Part shown: positions 34,218-43,316 of the stretch, piece after piece
Layout: each line of letters starts with the position of its first letter
How positions within the stretch are numbered: position 1 is the first letter of the stretch
NCBI RefSeq assembly: GCF_900188335.1
Contig: NZ_FZOY01000002.1
Span: 124,001 to 188,000, forward strand
Source: Tropicimonas sediminicola
Lineage (GTDB): Bacteria; Pseudomonadota; Alphaproteobacteria; Rhodobacterales; Rhodobacteraceae
Length of the DNA: 64,000 nucleotides
Direction: 5' to 3'
Position numbers and translations under genes: made by a program
Notes under the pieces: generated by a model
The model's database searches: none
What the model was told of the DNA's origin: nothing
What the model saw: the letters and a program-made list of their open reading frames with translations, nothing else

Positions 34218-36917
34218 TCAACCGAAGACGAAATCGCTGGCGTCGAGATCGGCACCAAGGCCGGTAATGGTGATCTCTGTTCCAGCGAAGCCGATGGTGG
34301 CGCGGTCGTCGCCCAGATAGCCGATCTCGAGATCCTTGTAGCCGATCCCGTCGGCAGTGATGCGGATCACGTCCATTTCCTCGAAGCCCACGATAATGTC
34401 GGCGCCGTCGTCGGCGGCGAAGACGAAGGTATCGGCCCCCGCCCCTCCGGTCAGCCGGTCGTCGCCCCGGCCGCCGTTCAGGATATCCCTGCCGCGGGCG
34501 CCGATCAGGCGGTCGTTGCCGGCCCCCCCCGAAAGATCGTCGTTGCCGGCCCACCCGTCGAGGTAGTCGTCGCCAGCCCTTCCGAGCAGGGTGTCGTTGC
34601 CGCGATCCCCTTTCAGGTCATCTCCCCCCGCTCCACCGTCGAGCCGGTCCGCCCCGTCGCCGCCACGCAGCCTGTCGGCCCCGCCGCCGCCGAGCAGCAC
34701 ATCCTCGCCGGCTCCGCCCCAGGCAAGGTCGTCGCCGGTGCCGCCGTCCAGGGTGTCGTTGCCGACGCCACCCGAAAGCCGGTCGTCGCCGCTGCCGCCG
34801 GAAAGCCAGTCGTCTCCGCCCTGCCCGGTCAGCGTGTCATTGCCCGCCTCGCCCCAGACCCGGTCGGATCCGGCCGCGCCGGTTTCGCCGGTATCGCGAA
34901 ACAGGTCGTCCCCGTCGCCGAGCCGGACCGTGTCGGCGCCGTTGCCGCCCTCGACCACGTCATGACCGTCGCCGGCGTCGATCTGGTCGTCGCCGCGGCC
35001 GCCGAAGATCTGGTCGTTGCCCTGCCCGCCGGACAGCACATCGTTGCCCGCCTCGCCTTGCAGCAGGTCGCTTCCCGCGCCGCCATCAAGGCTATCCGCT
35101 CCGCCGCCGCCGTAGAGCACGTCGTTGCCCCGGTTGCCCTGCAGCTTGTCCGCGCCGTTGCCGCCAAAAACGGTATCGGCATCCGCCCCGCCGATCAGCG
35201 TGTCGTCCCCGGCGCGGCCGACCAGCAGGTCGTTGCCCGCGCCGCCCATCACCGTATCCGCCCCGAAGGTGCCGTTCTGGAAGTTGTCCCGGAACACGTC
35301 GTTTCCGGCGCCGAGGAACACCAGGTCGCGGCCGTTCCCGCCGAGGACGAGATCATCGCCCGTGCCGGCGTCGATCCGGTCGTTCTGGTTGCCGCCATCG
35401 ATCGTGTCGTCGCCCGCGCCGCCCTCGATCCAGTCGGCGCCGGCGCCGCCGTCGATCCGGTCGGCACCGCCAAGGCCCAGCAGCCTGTCGGCACTCCCCG
35501 AGCCCTTCAGGATGTCCGCCCTCTCGCTGCCGCTGTAGGCGTCGGGCCGGTCGGCATCCGTTCCGGTGCGGGTGCCGTCAAGGAAAGTGACACGAAGGAC
35601 GCCATAGGACCCGACGGTAAACCCCTGCTGCGCGGCGGCGTTCTCCTCCCCGGCGCTGATCGTCAGCACCGGCGTCGCGCCCACCTCGTCCGCCGGCCCG
35701 TCCGCCCCGAGTTCGGTCATCCAGTAGAACTGGCCGTCGAGACCGAGCGACTCGAGGTCGAGCACGAATCTCTCCGCCGCCTCGGCGCGGGAAGCGATGA
35801 ACACCACCGTCTCCGCGCCCTTGCTGTAGACATGGACATCGCCCGCGGTGCCGCCTTCGCGGGCGACCAGGTCCATCCCCTTCACGCTGTCCGACAGCAG
35901 CCGGAACGCCTCGCCCGCGAGCGAGAGCCCCAGATCCCCCTCGTTCCCGGCCATGTTGGTGCTGTTATACTGCTGAACCGGCCAGACATAGGCCGCGTCC
36001 ACCCCCTGCTCCACCATCTCGGAGAACATCCACAGCAACGCCGAGGCCTGCTTCAGGCCCGTCTCCTCCGTCCGTCCGTTGGCGGTGTTCCACTCCGTGA
36101 TGTGGTATTCGATCCCGGCAAAGCGCGCGTCCTCCAGCCAGCTCTGCTGCCGCCCGAAGTAATAACCGAAATTCGCCAGCTCCTCGTAGCTGCCCCAGGT
36201 GTAGTAATGCGCCACGACCGCATCGATGGCGGCGACGGCCTCGTCGCTCAGCTCTTCCATGATGACGTCGTTCTGCAGATGGCCGGGATCGGTGGAATAG
36301 CGGCCGTACTGTCCGATCTGCACGGCGATCTCTGGCTCCTGCCAGCCGCGGGGCGCATCTCCGGATGCGGCGAAGTCGTCGATGGCCTCCTGCGCGGCCT
36401 CCGCGATCACGCTGGCGATCCGGGCGTATTCGGCGTCGGTCATCTCGCCAGAGAGCCAGTATTCGTTGCCGATCTCGATCCCCACGATCTCGGCGTCGCC
36501 GTACTTGCCCGCCAGCACGTCGGCGACATAGGCCTTCACGTCGGCAAAGGCGGCGTCTGACGGATGCCGGCTGCCGAGCTTGCCCTCTTCCAGCAGCGTC
36601 CCGGTCGGGATCACCAGGTTGACCCCGACGCCCGCCGCTCCGGCCTGCGCAAGGAAGGTCGAGAGCGGCAGCAGCTCGCGCATCTCGCCCCGCATCGGGT
36701 CCCATATGCTGGTCCGGTCGGGGTCGTTGATATCGAAATACCATTCGGTGATCGAACCGCCGGGATAACGGATGTTGGTCAGCCCGAGGTCTCTGATCGC
36801 CTCGTCATAGGTGCCGGCGTCCATGCGGTCGCGGTCGATCAGGAAATTGCCGCCGAACATGTCGTCGTCGACATGGCCAAGGGGGGCATCGGATTGGAAC
36901 TCAATACGGGTTGTCAT
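34218..36917 (-). CDS. Secreted RTX calcium-binding protein with N-terminal glycoside hydrolase domain
   Basis: This protein of about 899 residues has a (beta/alpha)8 glycosidase-like N-terminus (about 1-340): NIRYPGGSITEWYFD; VGIEIGNEYW with Glu152 as likely acid/base; and EYHITEWNT with Glu275 as likely nucleophile. This pattern is that of clan GH-A enzymes such as GH39/GH51. A beta-sandwich (about 345-455) follows, then some 40 RTX nonapeptides (GGxGxDxLx, about 460-825) and a C-terminal tail ending DASDFVFG. There is no N-terminal signal peptide, as expected for type I secretion. ATG 36917 (MTTRIEF) is chosen. It converges with the LacI-family gene. The glycan target is unknown. Confidence 0.88.
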   Translation of the reverse strand: MTTRIEFQSDAPLGHVDDDMFGGNFLIDRDRMDAGTYDEAIRDLGLTNIRYPGGSITEWYFDINDPDRTSIWDPMRGEMRELLPLSTFLAQAGAAGVGVNLVIPTGTLLEEGKLGSRHPSDAAFADVKAYVADVLAGKYGDAEIVGIEIGNEYWLSGEMTDAEYARIASVIAEAAQEAIDDFAASGDAPRGWQEPEIAVQIGQYGRYSTDPGHLQNDVIMEELSDEAVAAIDAVVAHYYTWGSYEELANFGYYFGRQQSWLEDARFAGIEYHITEWNTANGRTEETGLKQASALLWMFSEMVEQGVDAAYVWPVQQYNSTNMAGNEGDLGLSLAGEAFRLLSDSVKGMDLVAREGGTAGDVHVYSKGAETVVFIASRAEAAERFVLDLESLGLDGQFYWMTELGADGPADEVGATPVLTISAGEENAAAQQGFTVGSYGVLRVTFLDGTRTGTDADRPDAYSGSERADILKGSGSADRLLGLGGADRIDGGAGADWIEGGAGDDTIDGGNQNDRIDAGTGDDLVLGGNGRDLVFLGAGNDVFRDNFQNGTFGADTVMGGAGNDLLVGRAGDDTLIGGADADTVFGGNGADKLQGNRGNDVLYGGGGADSLDGGAGSDLLQGEAGNDVLSGGQGNDQIFGGRGDDQIDAGDGHDVVEGGNGADTVRLGDGDDLFRDTGETGAAGSDRVWGEAGNDTLTGQGGDDWLSGGSGDDRLSGGVGNDTLDGGTGDDLAWGGAGEDVLLGGGGADRLRGGDGADRLDGGAGGDDLKGDRGNDTLLGRAGDDYLDGWAGNDDLSGGAGNDRLIGARGRDILNGGRGDDRLTGGAGADTFVFAADDGADIIVGFEEMDVIRITADGIGYKDLEIGYLGDDRATIGFAGTEITITGLGADLDASDFVFG
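34430..35540 (-). repeat. RTX nonapeptide coding repeats
   Basis: Degenerate 27-bp units encode GGxGxDxLx repeats in long runs, interrupted twice by longer loops (near 34850-34930 and 35250-35330). They bind calcium in beta-rolls after secretion. The DNA repeats are imperfect and in frame, so they belong to the gene and are not a CRISPR or mobile array. Confidence 0.9.
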
Positions 36918-37324
36918 CGGGCGGCCTCGTGTCCTGTACCGGAGGCGCCGACGGCGGTTCGCCGGCATCCTGAACTCCCCCCGATCAGGACGCCCGCGGG
37001 CTTGGTCCCCGCTTAACGAAGCGTGGCCGCAATGTGGAACTTCGTTTAGATTTGCATCAATCTCTCGGAGAAGATCTGTCGCGATCGGATTTTGATGGAT
37101 GTTTTTCCGTTATTTTTCAGACACATGAGGACTCGCCATCACGGAACTCTCGCATCGCAAAGGTTACCATCCTGGTAACCTTGATCAGCAAGTCCGCACC
37201 GGGCCTCGCGCTGCCGGTCATCGTCTGCAACGGCGACCAGCCCACCGAGGCGTCAACGCGCGGCGTTAACCATTTGCCAAGGAAATCGATGCTAACGAAA
37301 CGTTAACGGCGTAGTCTCGGCCCC
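36918..37324. promoter_or_regulatory. A/T-richer divergent promoter region of the RTX gene and lipoprotein gene
   Basis: This 407-bp spacer is lower in GC than its flanks (for example near 37040-37130). It carries a perfect inverted repeat at 37160-37182 and, near 37266, GTTAACCAT, which resembles one half of the alphaproteobacterial CtrA site TTAA-N7-TTAA; the second half is only CCAA. I see no convincing gene here; a 90-codon frame across it has no ribosome site. Confidence 0.45.
37160..37182. promoter_or_regulatory. Operator-like inverted repeat
   Basis: AAGGTTACC (37160-37168) and GGTAACCTT (37174-37182) are a perfect 9-bp inverted repeat spaced by ATCCT. It sits about 240 bp upstream of the RTX gene start and 140 bp upstream of the lipoprotein start. 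The factor that binds it is unknown. Confidence 0.5.
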
Positions 37325-37675
37325 ATGAAACCGCGCCATTCCCTCCTTCTGACACTGCCTGCCCTGGCCGCCTGCGGGCCGGCGCCGGATGTGCCGGTCG
37401 CGGTGACGTCTCGCGCGCCCAACGCCACCTTCGCCTGCATCGCACCTCGGCTGGAGCGGCTGCCCCTGCGCTACGACACCCGGCCGACGCCCGACGGATG
37501 GCGGATGGACCTGCTGGTCTTTGCCGGTCCGCCCGCCGGCTGGTATCGCAACGGCACCATCGAGCACAGCGACGGCACCGTGCTCTATGCGCCGGACGGC
37601 GCCACGCTCGGCATCTTCCCAGAGCGCCTGTCCGAAGAAATTGCGCCGATCCTGCGCCGCTGCACCGGGCGCTGA
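37325..37675 (+). CDS. Small putative lipoprotein of unknown function
   Basis: The 116-residue protein has a lipoprotein signal: a basic KPRH start, a hydrophobic core LLLTLPAL and lipobox LAAC with Cys17 as the expected lipidation site. The mature part contains FACIAPRLERLPLRYD and ends with ILRRCTGR, so two further cysteines could pair. I recognise no domain. It converges with the Lrp-type regulator gene, whose stop lies 16 bp away. Confidence 0.7.
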   Translation: MKPRHSLLLTLPALAACGPAPDVPVAVTSRAPNATFACIAPRLERLPLRYDTRPTPDGWRMDLLVFAGPPAGWYRNGTIEHSDGTVLYAPDGATLGIFPERLSEEIAPILRRCTGR

Positions 37676-37691
37676 TCGGCCCGCCTGCAGC

Positions 37692-38156
37692 TCAGAACTG
37701 CCCTTCCTTCACCGCCTCCATGGCGACATAGGTCGAGGTGCTGGCGACGTGCGGCAGGGCCGAGAGCTTCTCGGCCAGAACCTGACGGTAGCTCACGATA
37801 TCGGAGGTGCGCACCTTGAGCAGGTAATCGAAATTGCCGGCGATCAGGTGGCATTGCTCCACCTCCGGGATCGTTCGGACCACGCGCTTGAACTCGGCCA
37901 GCGCCTTTTCGCGGGTGTCTGTCAGGCGCACCTCGACAAAGGCCACATGGGCCCGGCCAAGGCGGATCGGGTCCAGCATCGCCTGGTAGCCGGTAATCAC
38001 GCCTTCCGCCTCAAGCCGCTTGAGCCGCGCCTGCGTCGGCGACTTCGAGAGCCCGATCCGACGCGCAAGATCGGTCACCGGAATGCGCCCCTCGGCGGAC
38101 ACGACATCGAGGATGGCGTGATCGAAGGAATCGAGGGGCTGGTTGCTCCGGGTCAT
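37692..38156 (-). CDS. putR: Lrp/AsnC-family regulator, probable proline-responsive activator of putA
   Basis: The 154-residue protein has an N-terminal winged helix (DHAILDVVSAEGRIPVTDLA, IGLSKSPTQARLKRLEAEG) and a C-terminal RAM effector domain (AHVAFVEVRL, VEQCHLIAGNFDYLLKVRT). It is divergent from putA across about 125 bp. In Rhodobacter and Agrobacterium an Lrp-type PutR in this position activates putA when proline is present; I infer the same here. Confidence 0.88.
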   Translation of the reverse strand: MTRSNQPLDSFDHAILDVVSAEGRIPVTDLARRIGLSKSPTQARLKRLEAEGVITGYQAMLDPIRLGRAHVAFVEVRLTDTREKALAEFKRVVRTIPEVEQCHLIAGNFDYLLKVRTSDIVSYRQVLAEKLSALPHVASTSTYVAMEAVKEGQF

Positions 38157-38280
38157 GACAGGCGATTCTCCCGATTATGGTCTCGTAATCGATCCTATTG
38201 CCCGCATAATGGAGAACATAGGGAAATCAGACCGCTCAGGAGCGCATATCATTTCCCGAGCTCCACTTACAGGCATGACC

Positions 38281-41200
38281 ATGACCCAGACGCCCGACAC
38301 CGCCCGTGCGCGCCTTCGCGCCCTCCACCTGCCCGACGAGGCCGCCTGTCTCCGGGACCTGGCCGCCATCGCGGATCTCTCCCCCGAGGCGCGCGGCGCC
38401 ATCGGAACAGACGCCGCTGGCATCGTGGAGGCGATCCGCAAGTCGGACGATCCCGGCCTGATGGAGATGTTCCTGGCCCAGTACGGCCTGTCCACCGACG
38501 AGGGCATCGCGCTGATGTGCCTGGCCGAGGCGCTGCTGCGTGTGCCGGACGCCGCCACGATCGACGCGCTGATCGAGGACAAGATCGCGCCGTCGGACTG
38601 GAACCGGCACATGCGCAAATCCGCCTCCATGCTGGTCAACGCCTCGACCTGGGGGCTGCTGCTCACCGGCAAGGTGCTCGACAGCGACCACCCGGGGCTG
38701 GCCGGCACCCTGCGCGGCGCCGTGCGCCGGCTGGGCGAGCCGGTGATCCGCACCGCCGTCGGCCAGGCAATGCGCCAGATGGGCAACCAGTTCGTGTTGG
38801 GAGAGACCATCGATTCCGCGCTGAAACGGGCTGCGAAGATGGAAGCCAAGGGCTATGGCTACTCCTACGACATGCTTGGCGAGGCCGCGCGCACCGAGGC
38901 CGACGCGCTGCGCTACCACGCCGCCTACCTGACGGCGGTCAAGAACATCGCTCCAGCAGCAAAGTCGGAGGACATCCGCTCCAATCCGGGCATCTCGGTC
39001 AAGCTTTCCGCCCTGCACCCCCGCTTCGAGGTGAGCCAACGCGACCGGGTGATGAAGGAGCTGGTCCCGCGCATCCGCGACATCGCGGTGGCCTGCAAAC
39101 ATGCCGACATGGGCCTGACCATCGACGCAGAGGAAGCCGACCGGCTGGAGCTGACCCTCGACGTCTTCGAAGCAGTCGCCCGCGACCCGGCGCTGGCCGA
39201 CTGGGACGGTTTCGGGACGGTGATCCAGGCCTATGGACCGCGCGCCACCGCCGCCATCGACTGGATCGTGGCGCTGGCCGAAGAGCTCGACCGCCGTTTT
39301 ACCGTGCGGCTGGTCAAGGGCGCCTACTGGGACGCCGAGATCAAGCGCGCGCAGGTTTTGGGGCTCAAGGGCTTCCCCGTCTTCACCCGCAAGCCGCTGA
39401 CCGACGTGAGCTACATCGCCTGCGCCCGCAAGCTGCTGGCCGCCACCGGCCGCATCTACCCGCAGTTCGCCACCCACAACGCGCATTCCGCCGCGGCGAT
39501 CCTGCACATGGCGCAGGACCGCGACAGCTTCGAGTTCCAGCGCCTGCACGGCATGGGCGAGCGGCTGCACCAGATCGTCAAGGACCGCGAGGGCACCCGC
39601 TGCCGGATCTACGCCCCCGTCGGCGCGCACCGCGACCTGCTGGCCTATCTGGTTCGCCGCCTGCTGGAGAACGGCGCCAACTCCTCCTTCGTCAACCAGA
39701 TCGTCGACGAGGCCGTGCCCGCCACCACCGTCGCGGCCGATCCCTTCGACGCCGCAGCGGCGGCACTGGCGAAGCCGACCCCGGTGATCGTTCCAGCCGA
39801 GATCTTCGGCGCCGACCGCCGGAACGCCCGCGGCTGGGACCTGACCGCGCCGGAGGATCTGGCCGAGATCGACGCCGCCCGCGCCCCGCACCGCGAGGCC
39901 CGCTTCCGCGCCGGGCCCATCGTCGCCGGACAGGGCTATGACGGCGACGGGCTGGAAATCCTGAACCCGGCCGACCCTTCCGACATCGTCGGTCACGTGG
40001 TCGAGGCGCCGGCCGAGCTGATCGAGGCCGCGCTGGAGGCCGCCCGGCCGTGGGATGCCTCGCCGGCCGAACGCGCCGCCGTCCTCCGCCGGGCCGCCGC
40101 GCTCTACGAGGAAAATTTCGGCCTGTTCTTCGCGCTGGCCGCCCGCGAGGCCGGCAAGACCCTGCTCGACGCGGTGGGCGAACTGCGCGAGGCGGTGGAC
40201 TTCCTGCGCTACTACGCCAGCGGGATCGCCGGGCTCGAGCGGCCCGCCCGCGGCACTTTTGCCTGCATCAGCCCGTGGAACTTCCCGCTCGCGATCTTCA
40301 CCGGCCAGCTCTCGGCGGCGCTCGCCGCCGGCAACGCGGTGATCGCCAAGCCCGCGGAACAGACCCCGCTGATCGCCGCCGCCGCCGTGCGCCTGCTGCA
40401 CGAGGCCGGGGTGCCGGGAACCGCCCTGCAGCTTCTGCCCGGACGCGGCGAGACCGTGGGCGCGGCGCTGACCTCCGATCCGCGGATCGACGGCGTCTGC
40501 TTCACCGGCGGCACCGACACCGCGCAGATCATCAACCGCTCCATGGCCGCCAACCTCGCGCCATCGGCGCCGCTGATCGCCGAGACCGGCGGGCTGAACG
40601 CGATGATCGTCGACAGCACGGCCCTGCCGGAGCAGGCGGTACGCGACGTCCTGGCATCGGCCTTCCAGTCCGCCGGCCAGCGCTGCTCCGCCCTGCGCTG
40701 CCTCTACGTGCAGGAAGACATCGCCGAGGACCTGCTGGAGATGCTCGAAGGCGCGATGGAATGTCTGCGCCCCGGCAATCCCTGGGATCTCTCCACCGAC
40801 CTCGGCCCGGTGATCGACGCCGAGGCGCGCGCCACGATCGAGGCCCATGTGGCAAAGGCAAAGGACGAAGGCCGGCTGATCCACCGGCTCAAGGTTCCTG
40901 CGACTGGCCTGTTCACCGGCCCTGCGGTGCTCCGGGTCTCCGGGATCGAGGCACTGGAGCGCGAGGTCTTCGGCCCGGTCCTGCATGTCGCCACCTTCCG
41001 CGCCGAGGAACTGGACGCGGTGATCGACCGGATCAACGCCACCGGCTACGGGCTCACCTTCGGCCTGCACACGCGGATCGACGACCGGGTGCAGTCGGTG
41101 GTGGACCGGGTCGAGGCCGGCAACATCTATGTCAACCGCAACCAGATCGGCGCCGTGGTCGGCTCCCAGCCATTCGGCGGTGAAGGTCTCTCCGGGACCG

Positions 41201-41736
41201 GCCCCAAGGCGGGCGGGCCGGAGTACCTACCGCATTTCACCGCCCCGCGCCCGCCGGAAACCGCCGCGGGTGACCAGCAGGGAACGGCGGAGCCCTCCGC
41301 ACTCCGCAACGCGCTCGCCGCCGCCGCAAAGGCGAAGGCCCCAATCGCGCGCCACGAGCTGCCCGGCCCGACCGGCGAATCCAACCGTCTCTCCACCCTG
41401 CCCCGCGCGCCCGTCCTCTGCCTCGGACCGGGAGCGGAGGCGGTTGCCGCCCAGGCCGCGGAGGTCCGCGCCGCCGGTGCCACGCCGGTCGAGGTGACGG
41501 GGACCCTCGCTCCCGCGGCGCTCACGGAACTCGACGGCTTCTCCGCCGCTCTCTGGTGGGGCGACGCGGAGACCGCGAGGGACTTGCGCAAGGCGTTGGC
41601 GGCCCGCACGGGCCCGATCCTGCCGCTGGTCACGGGCTCCGGCGAAACCGCCCCGTTCCAGCTCGAACGGCATGTCTGCGTCGACACAACGGCATCGGGC
41701 GGAAACGCGGCACTCCTGGCGGCCGCCTCGCAGTAG
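38281..41736 (+). CDS. putA: Bifunctional proline dehydrogenase / P5C dehydrogenase PutA
   Basis: The protein has about 1151 residues. A proline dehydrogenase FAD barrel spans about 90-470 (RFTVRLVKGAYWDAEIK, FEFQRLHGMGERLH, RIYAPVGAHRDLLAYLVRRL). An aldehyde dehydrogenase domain spans about 540-1010 (ISPWNFPLAIFTGQL, AETGGLNAM, and AFQSAGQRCSALR with the catalytic Cys). A further C-terminal domain of about 140 residues follows. It oxidises proline to glutamate, passing electrons to the quinone pool. It is not fused to a DNA-binding domain, so regulation falls to the divergent Lrp gene. ATG 38275 and 38281 are both possible starts; AGGC lies at better spacing for 38281. Confidence 0.95.
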   Translation: MTQTPDTARARLRALHLPDEAACLRDLAAIADLSPEARGAIGTDAAGIVEAIRKSDDPGLMEMFLAQYGLSTDEGIALMCLAEALLRVPDAATIDALIEDKIAPSDWNRHMRKSASMLVNASTWGLLLTGKVLDSDHPGLAGTLRGAVRRLGEPVIRTAVGQAMRQMGNQFVLGETIDSALKRAAKMEAKGYGYSYDMLGEAARTEADALRYHAAYLTAVKNIAPAAKSEDIRSNPGISVKLSALHPRFEVSQRDRVMKELVPRIRDIAVACKHADMGLTIDAEEADRLELTLDVFEAVARDPALADWDGFGTVIQAYGPRATAAIDWIVALAEELDRRFTVRLVKGAYWDAEIKRAQVLGLKGFPVFTRKPLTDVSYIACARKLLAATGRIYPQFATHNAHSAAAILHMAQDRDSFEFQRLHGMGERLHQIVKDREGTRCRIYAPVGAHRDLLAYLVRRLLENGANSSFVNQIVDEAVPATTVAADPFDAAAAALAKPTPVIVPAEIFGADRRNARGWDLTAPEDLAEIDAARAPHREARFRAGPIVAGQGYDGDGLEILNPADPSDIVGHVVEAPAELIEAALEAARPWDASPAERAAVLRRAAALYEENFGLFFALAAREAGKTLLDAVGELREAVDFLRYYASGIAGLERPARGTFACISPWNFPLAIFTGQLSAALAAGNAVIAKPAEQTPLIAAAAVRLLHEAGVPGTALQLLPGRGETVGAALTSDPRIDGVCFTGGTDTAQIINRSMAANLAPSAPLIAETGGLNAMIVDSTALPEQAVRDVLASAFQSAGQRCSALRCLYVQEDIAEDLLEMLEGAMECLRPGNPWDLSTDLGPVIDAEARATIEAHVAKAKDEGRLIHRLKVPATGLFTGPAVLRVSGIEALEREVFGPVLHVATFRAEELDAVIDRINATGYGLTFGLHTRIDDRVQSVVDRVEAGNIYVNRNQIGAVVGSQPFGGEGLSGTGPKAGGPEYLPHFTAPRPPETAAGDQQGTAEPSALRNALAAAAKAKAPIARHELPGPTGESNRLSTLPRAPVLCLGPGAEAVAAQAAEVRAAGATPVEVTGTLAPAALTELDGFSAALWWGDAETARDLRKALAARTGPILPLVTGSGETAPFQLERHVCVDTTASGGNAALLAAASQ

Positions 41737-41774
41737 CCCTCAACCGCGCCGGTTTCCAAGTCTCCTCGTGTGGA

Positions 41775-41798
41775 GTCCCGGGCCCTCTGGCCCGGGAC
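41775..41798. repeat. Perfect hairpin between putA and the AbrB-family gene
   Basis: GTCCCGGGCC and GGCCCGGGAC form a 10-bp perfect stem around CTCT, 38 bp after the putA stop. There is no T tract. It may stabilise the putA 3' end or assist termination. Confidence 0.6.
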
Positions 41799-41868
41799 GG
41801 AGGGGGCAGACAGACCCCTTCTTGCCTGTGCCGCCGCGCCGTGCCATGGGGGCGGAGAAGACGCGCAC

Positions 41869-42948
41869 ATGACATTACCCTCCTCTCTCTGGCCACGGAT
41901 CGCGCTGGCTGCCATCATCGGCATTCTCTCGGGCGGCCTTGCCGCGCGGGTGGGCCTGCCGCTGCCCTGGATGCTGGGCCCGATGCTCGGCTGCGGGCTG
42001 GCCGCGCTGGCGGGCGCGCCCCTGCACGGCCCTGTGCCGGCACGCGGCGTCGTGGTGCCGATCATCGGCGTGATGCTCGGCTCGGGCTTTCACCCGGAAA
42101 TGCTCGGCCACATGGCCAATTGGACCGGCACCCTGATCCTGCTGCCCGCCTTTCTCGCCGCGGCGACCGGCGCCAGCTTTGTCTTCTACCGCAGTGTCGG
42201 CGGATATCGTCCGGTCGACGCCTTCTTCTGCGCCGCGCCCGGCGGGCTGAACGAGATGGTGATCCTCGGCGGCGCGGCCGGCGGGGACGAGCGGCGCATC
42301 GCACTCGCACACGCCTTGCGGGTCTTCCTCGTGATCTCGATCATCGCACTGGTCTATGCGCTGGTGCTCGACATCCGGGCCGCCCGAGGAGCACAGACCT
42401 GGGTCGGCCTCGGCGACCTGTCACTCAGGGACTGGGCCGTGCTGGGCGGCTGCGCCATCCTCGGCGCCGTGCTGGCAAAGCCGCTGCGCCTGCCCGCACC
42501 GCAGCTCTTCGGCCCCGGCCTGCTCAGCGCCGCCGCCCACCTGACGGAGATCGTCACGCTGCCGCCGCCCTCGATCCTGGTGATCGCCAGCCAGATCACC
42601 ATCGGCACCATCCTCGGCTGCCGGTTCATCGGCGTGAAGCCGCGCGAAATGGGGCGCGACATGGCGCTCGGGCTCGGCGCGACGCTGATCCTGCTCTGCG
42701 TCACAACGGTTTTCGCGGCGCTTCTGGGGCCCCTCACCGGCACGTCGCTGGCCGAGGGCGTGCTCGCCTATTCGCCTGGCGGCCTGACCGAGATGTCACT
42801 GCTGGCGCTCGCCATGGGGCAGGACGTGGCCTTCGTCTCGACCATGCATATCGCGCGCATCGTGATGGTCGTGTTCGGGATGCCCCTGGCTTTCCGGAGC
42901 TTCGGCGCACGCCTCGGTGGCTCCCCGCCGGAGGACGGCGACGGCTGA
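41869..42948 (+). CDS. AbrB-family membrane protein (AbrB duplication, putative permease)
   Basis: The 359-residue, very hydrophobic protein has about 9-10 membrane segments in two similar halves. GLPLPWMLGPMLGCGLAA near residue 30 and the paired AAPGGLNEMVILG (about 120) and YSPGGLTEMSLLAL (about 305) motifs are the internal duplication typical of the AbrB/ammonia-monooxygenase-like family. The function is not established (the E. coli member was named from a regulatory effect). ATG 41869 is chosen because the first membrane helix begins near residue 8. Confidence 0.85.
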   Translation: MTLPSSLWPRIALAAIIGILSGGLAARVGLPLPWMLGPMLGCGLAALAGAPLHGPVPARGVVVPIIGVMLGSGFHPEMLGHMANWTGTLILLPAFLAAATGASFVFYRSVGGYRPVDAFFCAAPGGLNEMVILGGAAGGDERRIALAHALRVFLVISIIALVYALVLDIRAARGAQTWVGLGDLSLRDWAVLGGCAILGAVLAKPLRLPAPQLFGPGLLSAAAHLTEIVTLPPPSILVIASQITIGTILGCRFIGVKPREMGRDMALGLGATLILLCVTTVFAALLGPLTGTSLAEGVLAYSPGGLTEMSLLALAMGQDVAFVSTMHIARIVMVVFGMPLAFRSFGARLGGSPPEDGDG

Positions 42949-43098
42949 CCTCCCGCGTTGCAGATCTGCCAACTTTCATTGGCGGATCGAGGCGCGGAAG
43001 CGATTTCGCTACCCCAGCGTCAGGTTTCGGTGTTGAGATTTTCGGACAACAAACGCGGCACCGGTCGTCCGGGAGACCGCAACAAAGCGAGCAGAGCA

Positions 43099-43251
43099 AT
43101 GAACGACCACCAGATCCCCGCCTCCAAGACGGCGCCGGAACGGCCGCCCGAGACGCGCAAGCGCCGTGCACCGCGCACCGAACAGGCCTCTCCCGCCCCC
43201 GAACCGGGGCGCCATCCGCTCTACGTCTTCACCGACTTCGCCAGCATCTGA
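43099..43251 (+). CDS. Possible small protein of 50 residues
   Basis: The frame MNDHQIPASKTAPERPPETR continues into a Pro/Arg-rich stretch and ends with a hydrophobic HPLYVFTDFASI tail. The ribosome site is weak (GCAGAG). The distinct C-terminal end and the intergenic position favour a real small gene, but I do not recognise the family. Confidence 0.35.
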   Translation: MNDHQIPASKTAPERPPETRKRRAPRTEQASPAPEPGRHPLYVFTDFASI

Positions 43252-43316
43252 TCCCGGAGCGCCGGCAGACATCAGCTTCCTCTTGCCCGGCCCCGCCGGG
43301 CAAGTAGGGTGACGCC

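Noticed and set aside
34430-35540. Array of short regular repeats, CRISPR-like at first glance
   Set aside because: The units are 27 bp, in frame, degenerate and encode GGxGxDxLx; there are no spacers and no cas genes.
36918-37324. Full CtrA site and 90-codon gene in the spacer
   Set aside because: Only one half-site (TTAACCAT) fits; the second half is CCAA. The open frame has no ribosome site and crosses the inverted repeat.
38236-41070. 944-codon minus-strand frame
   Set aside because: It is antisense to putA. Residue composition (Gly, Gln, Arg, His) is that of reverse-frame reading.
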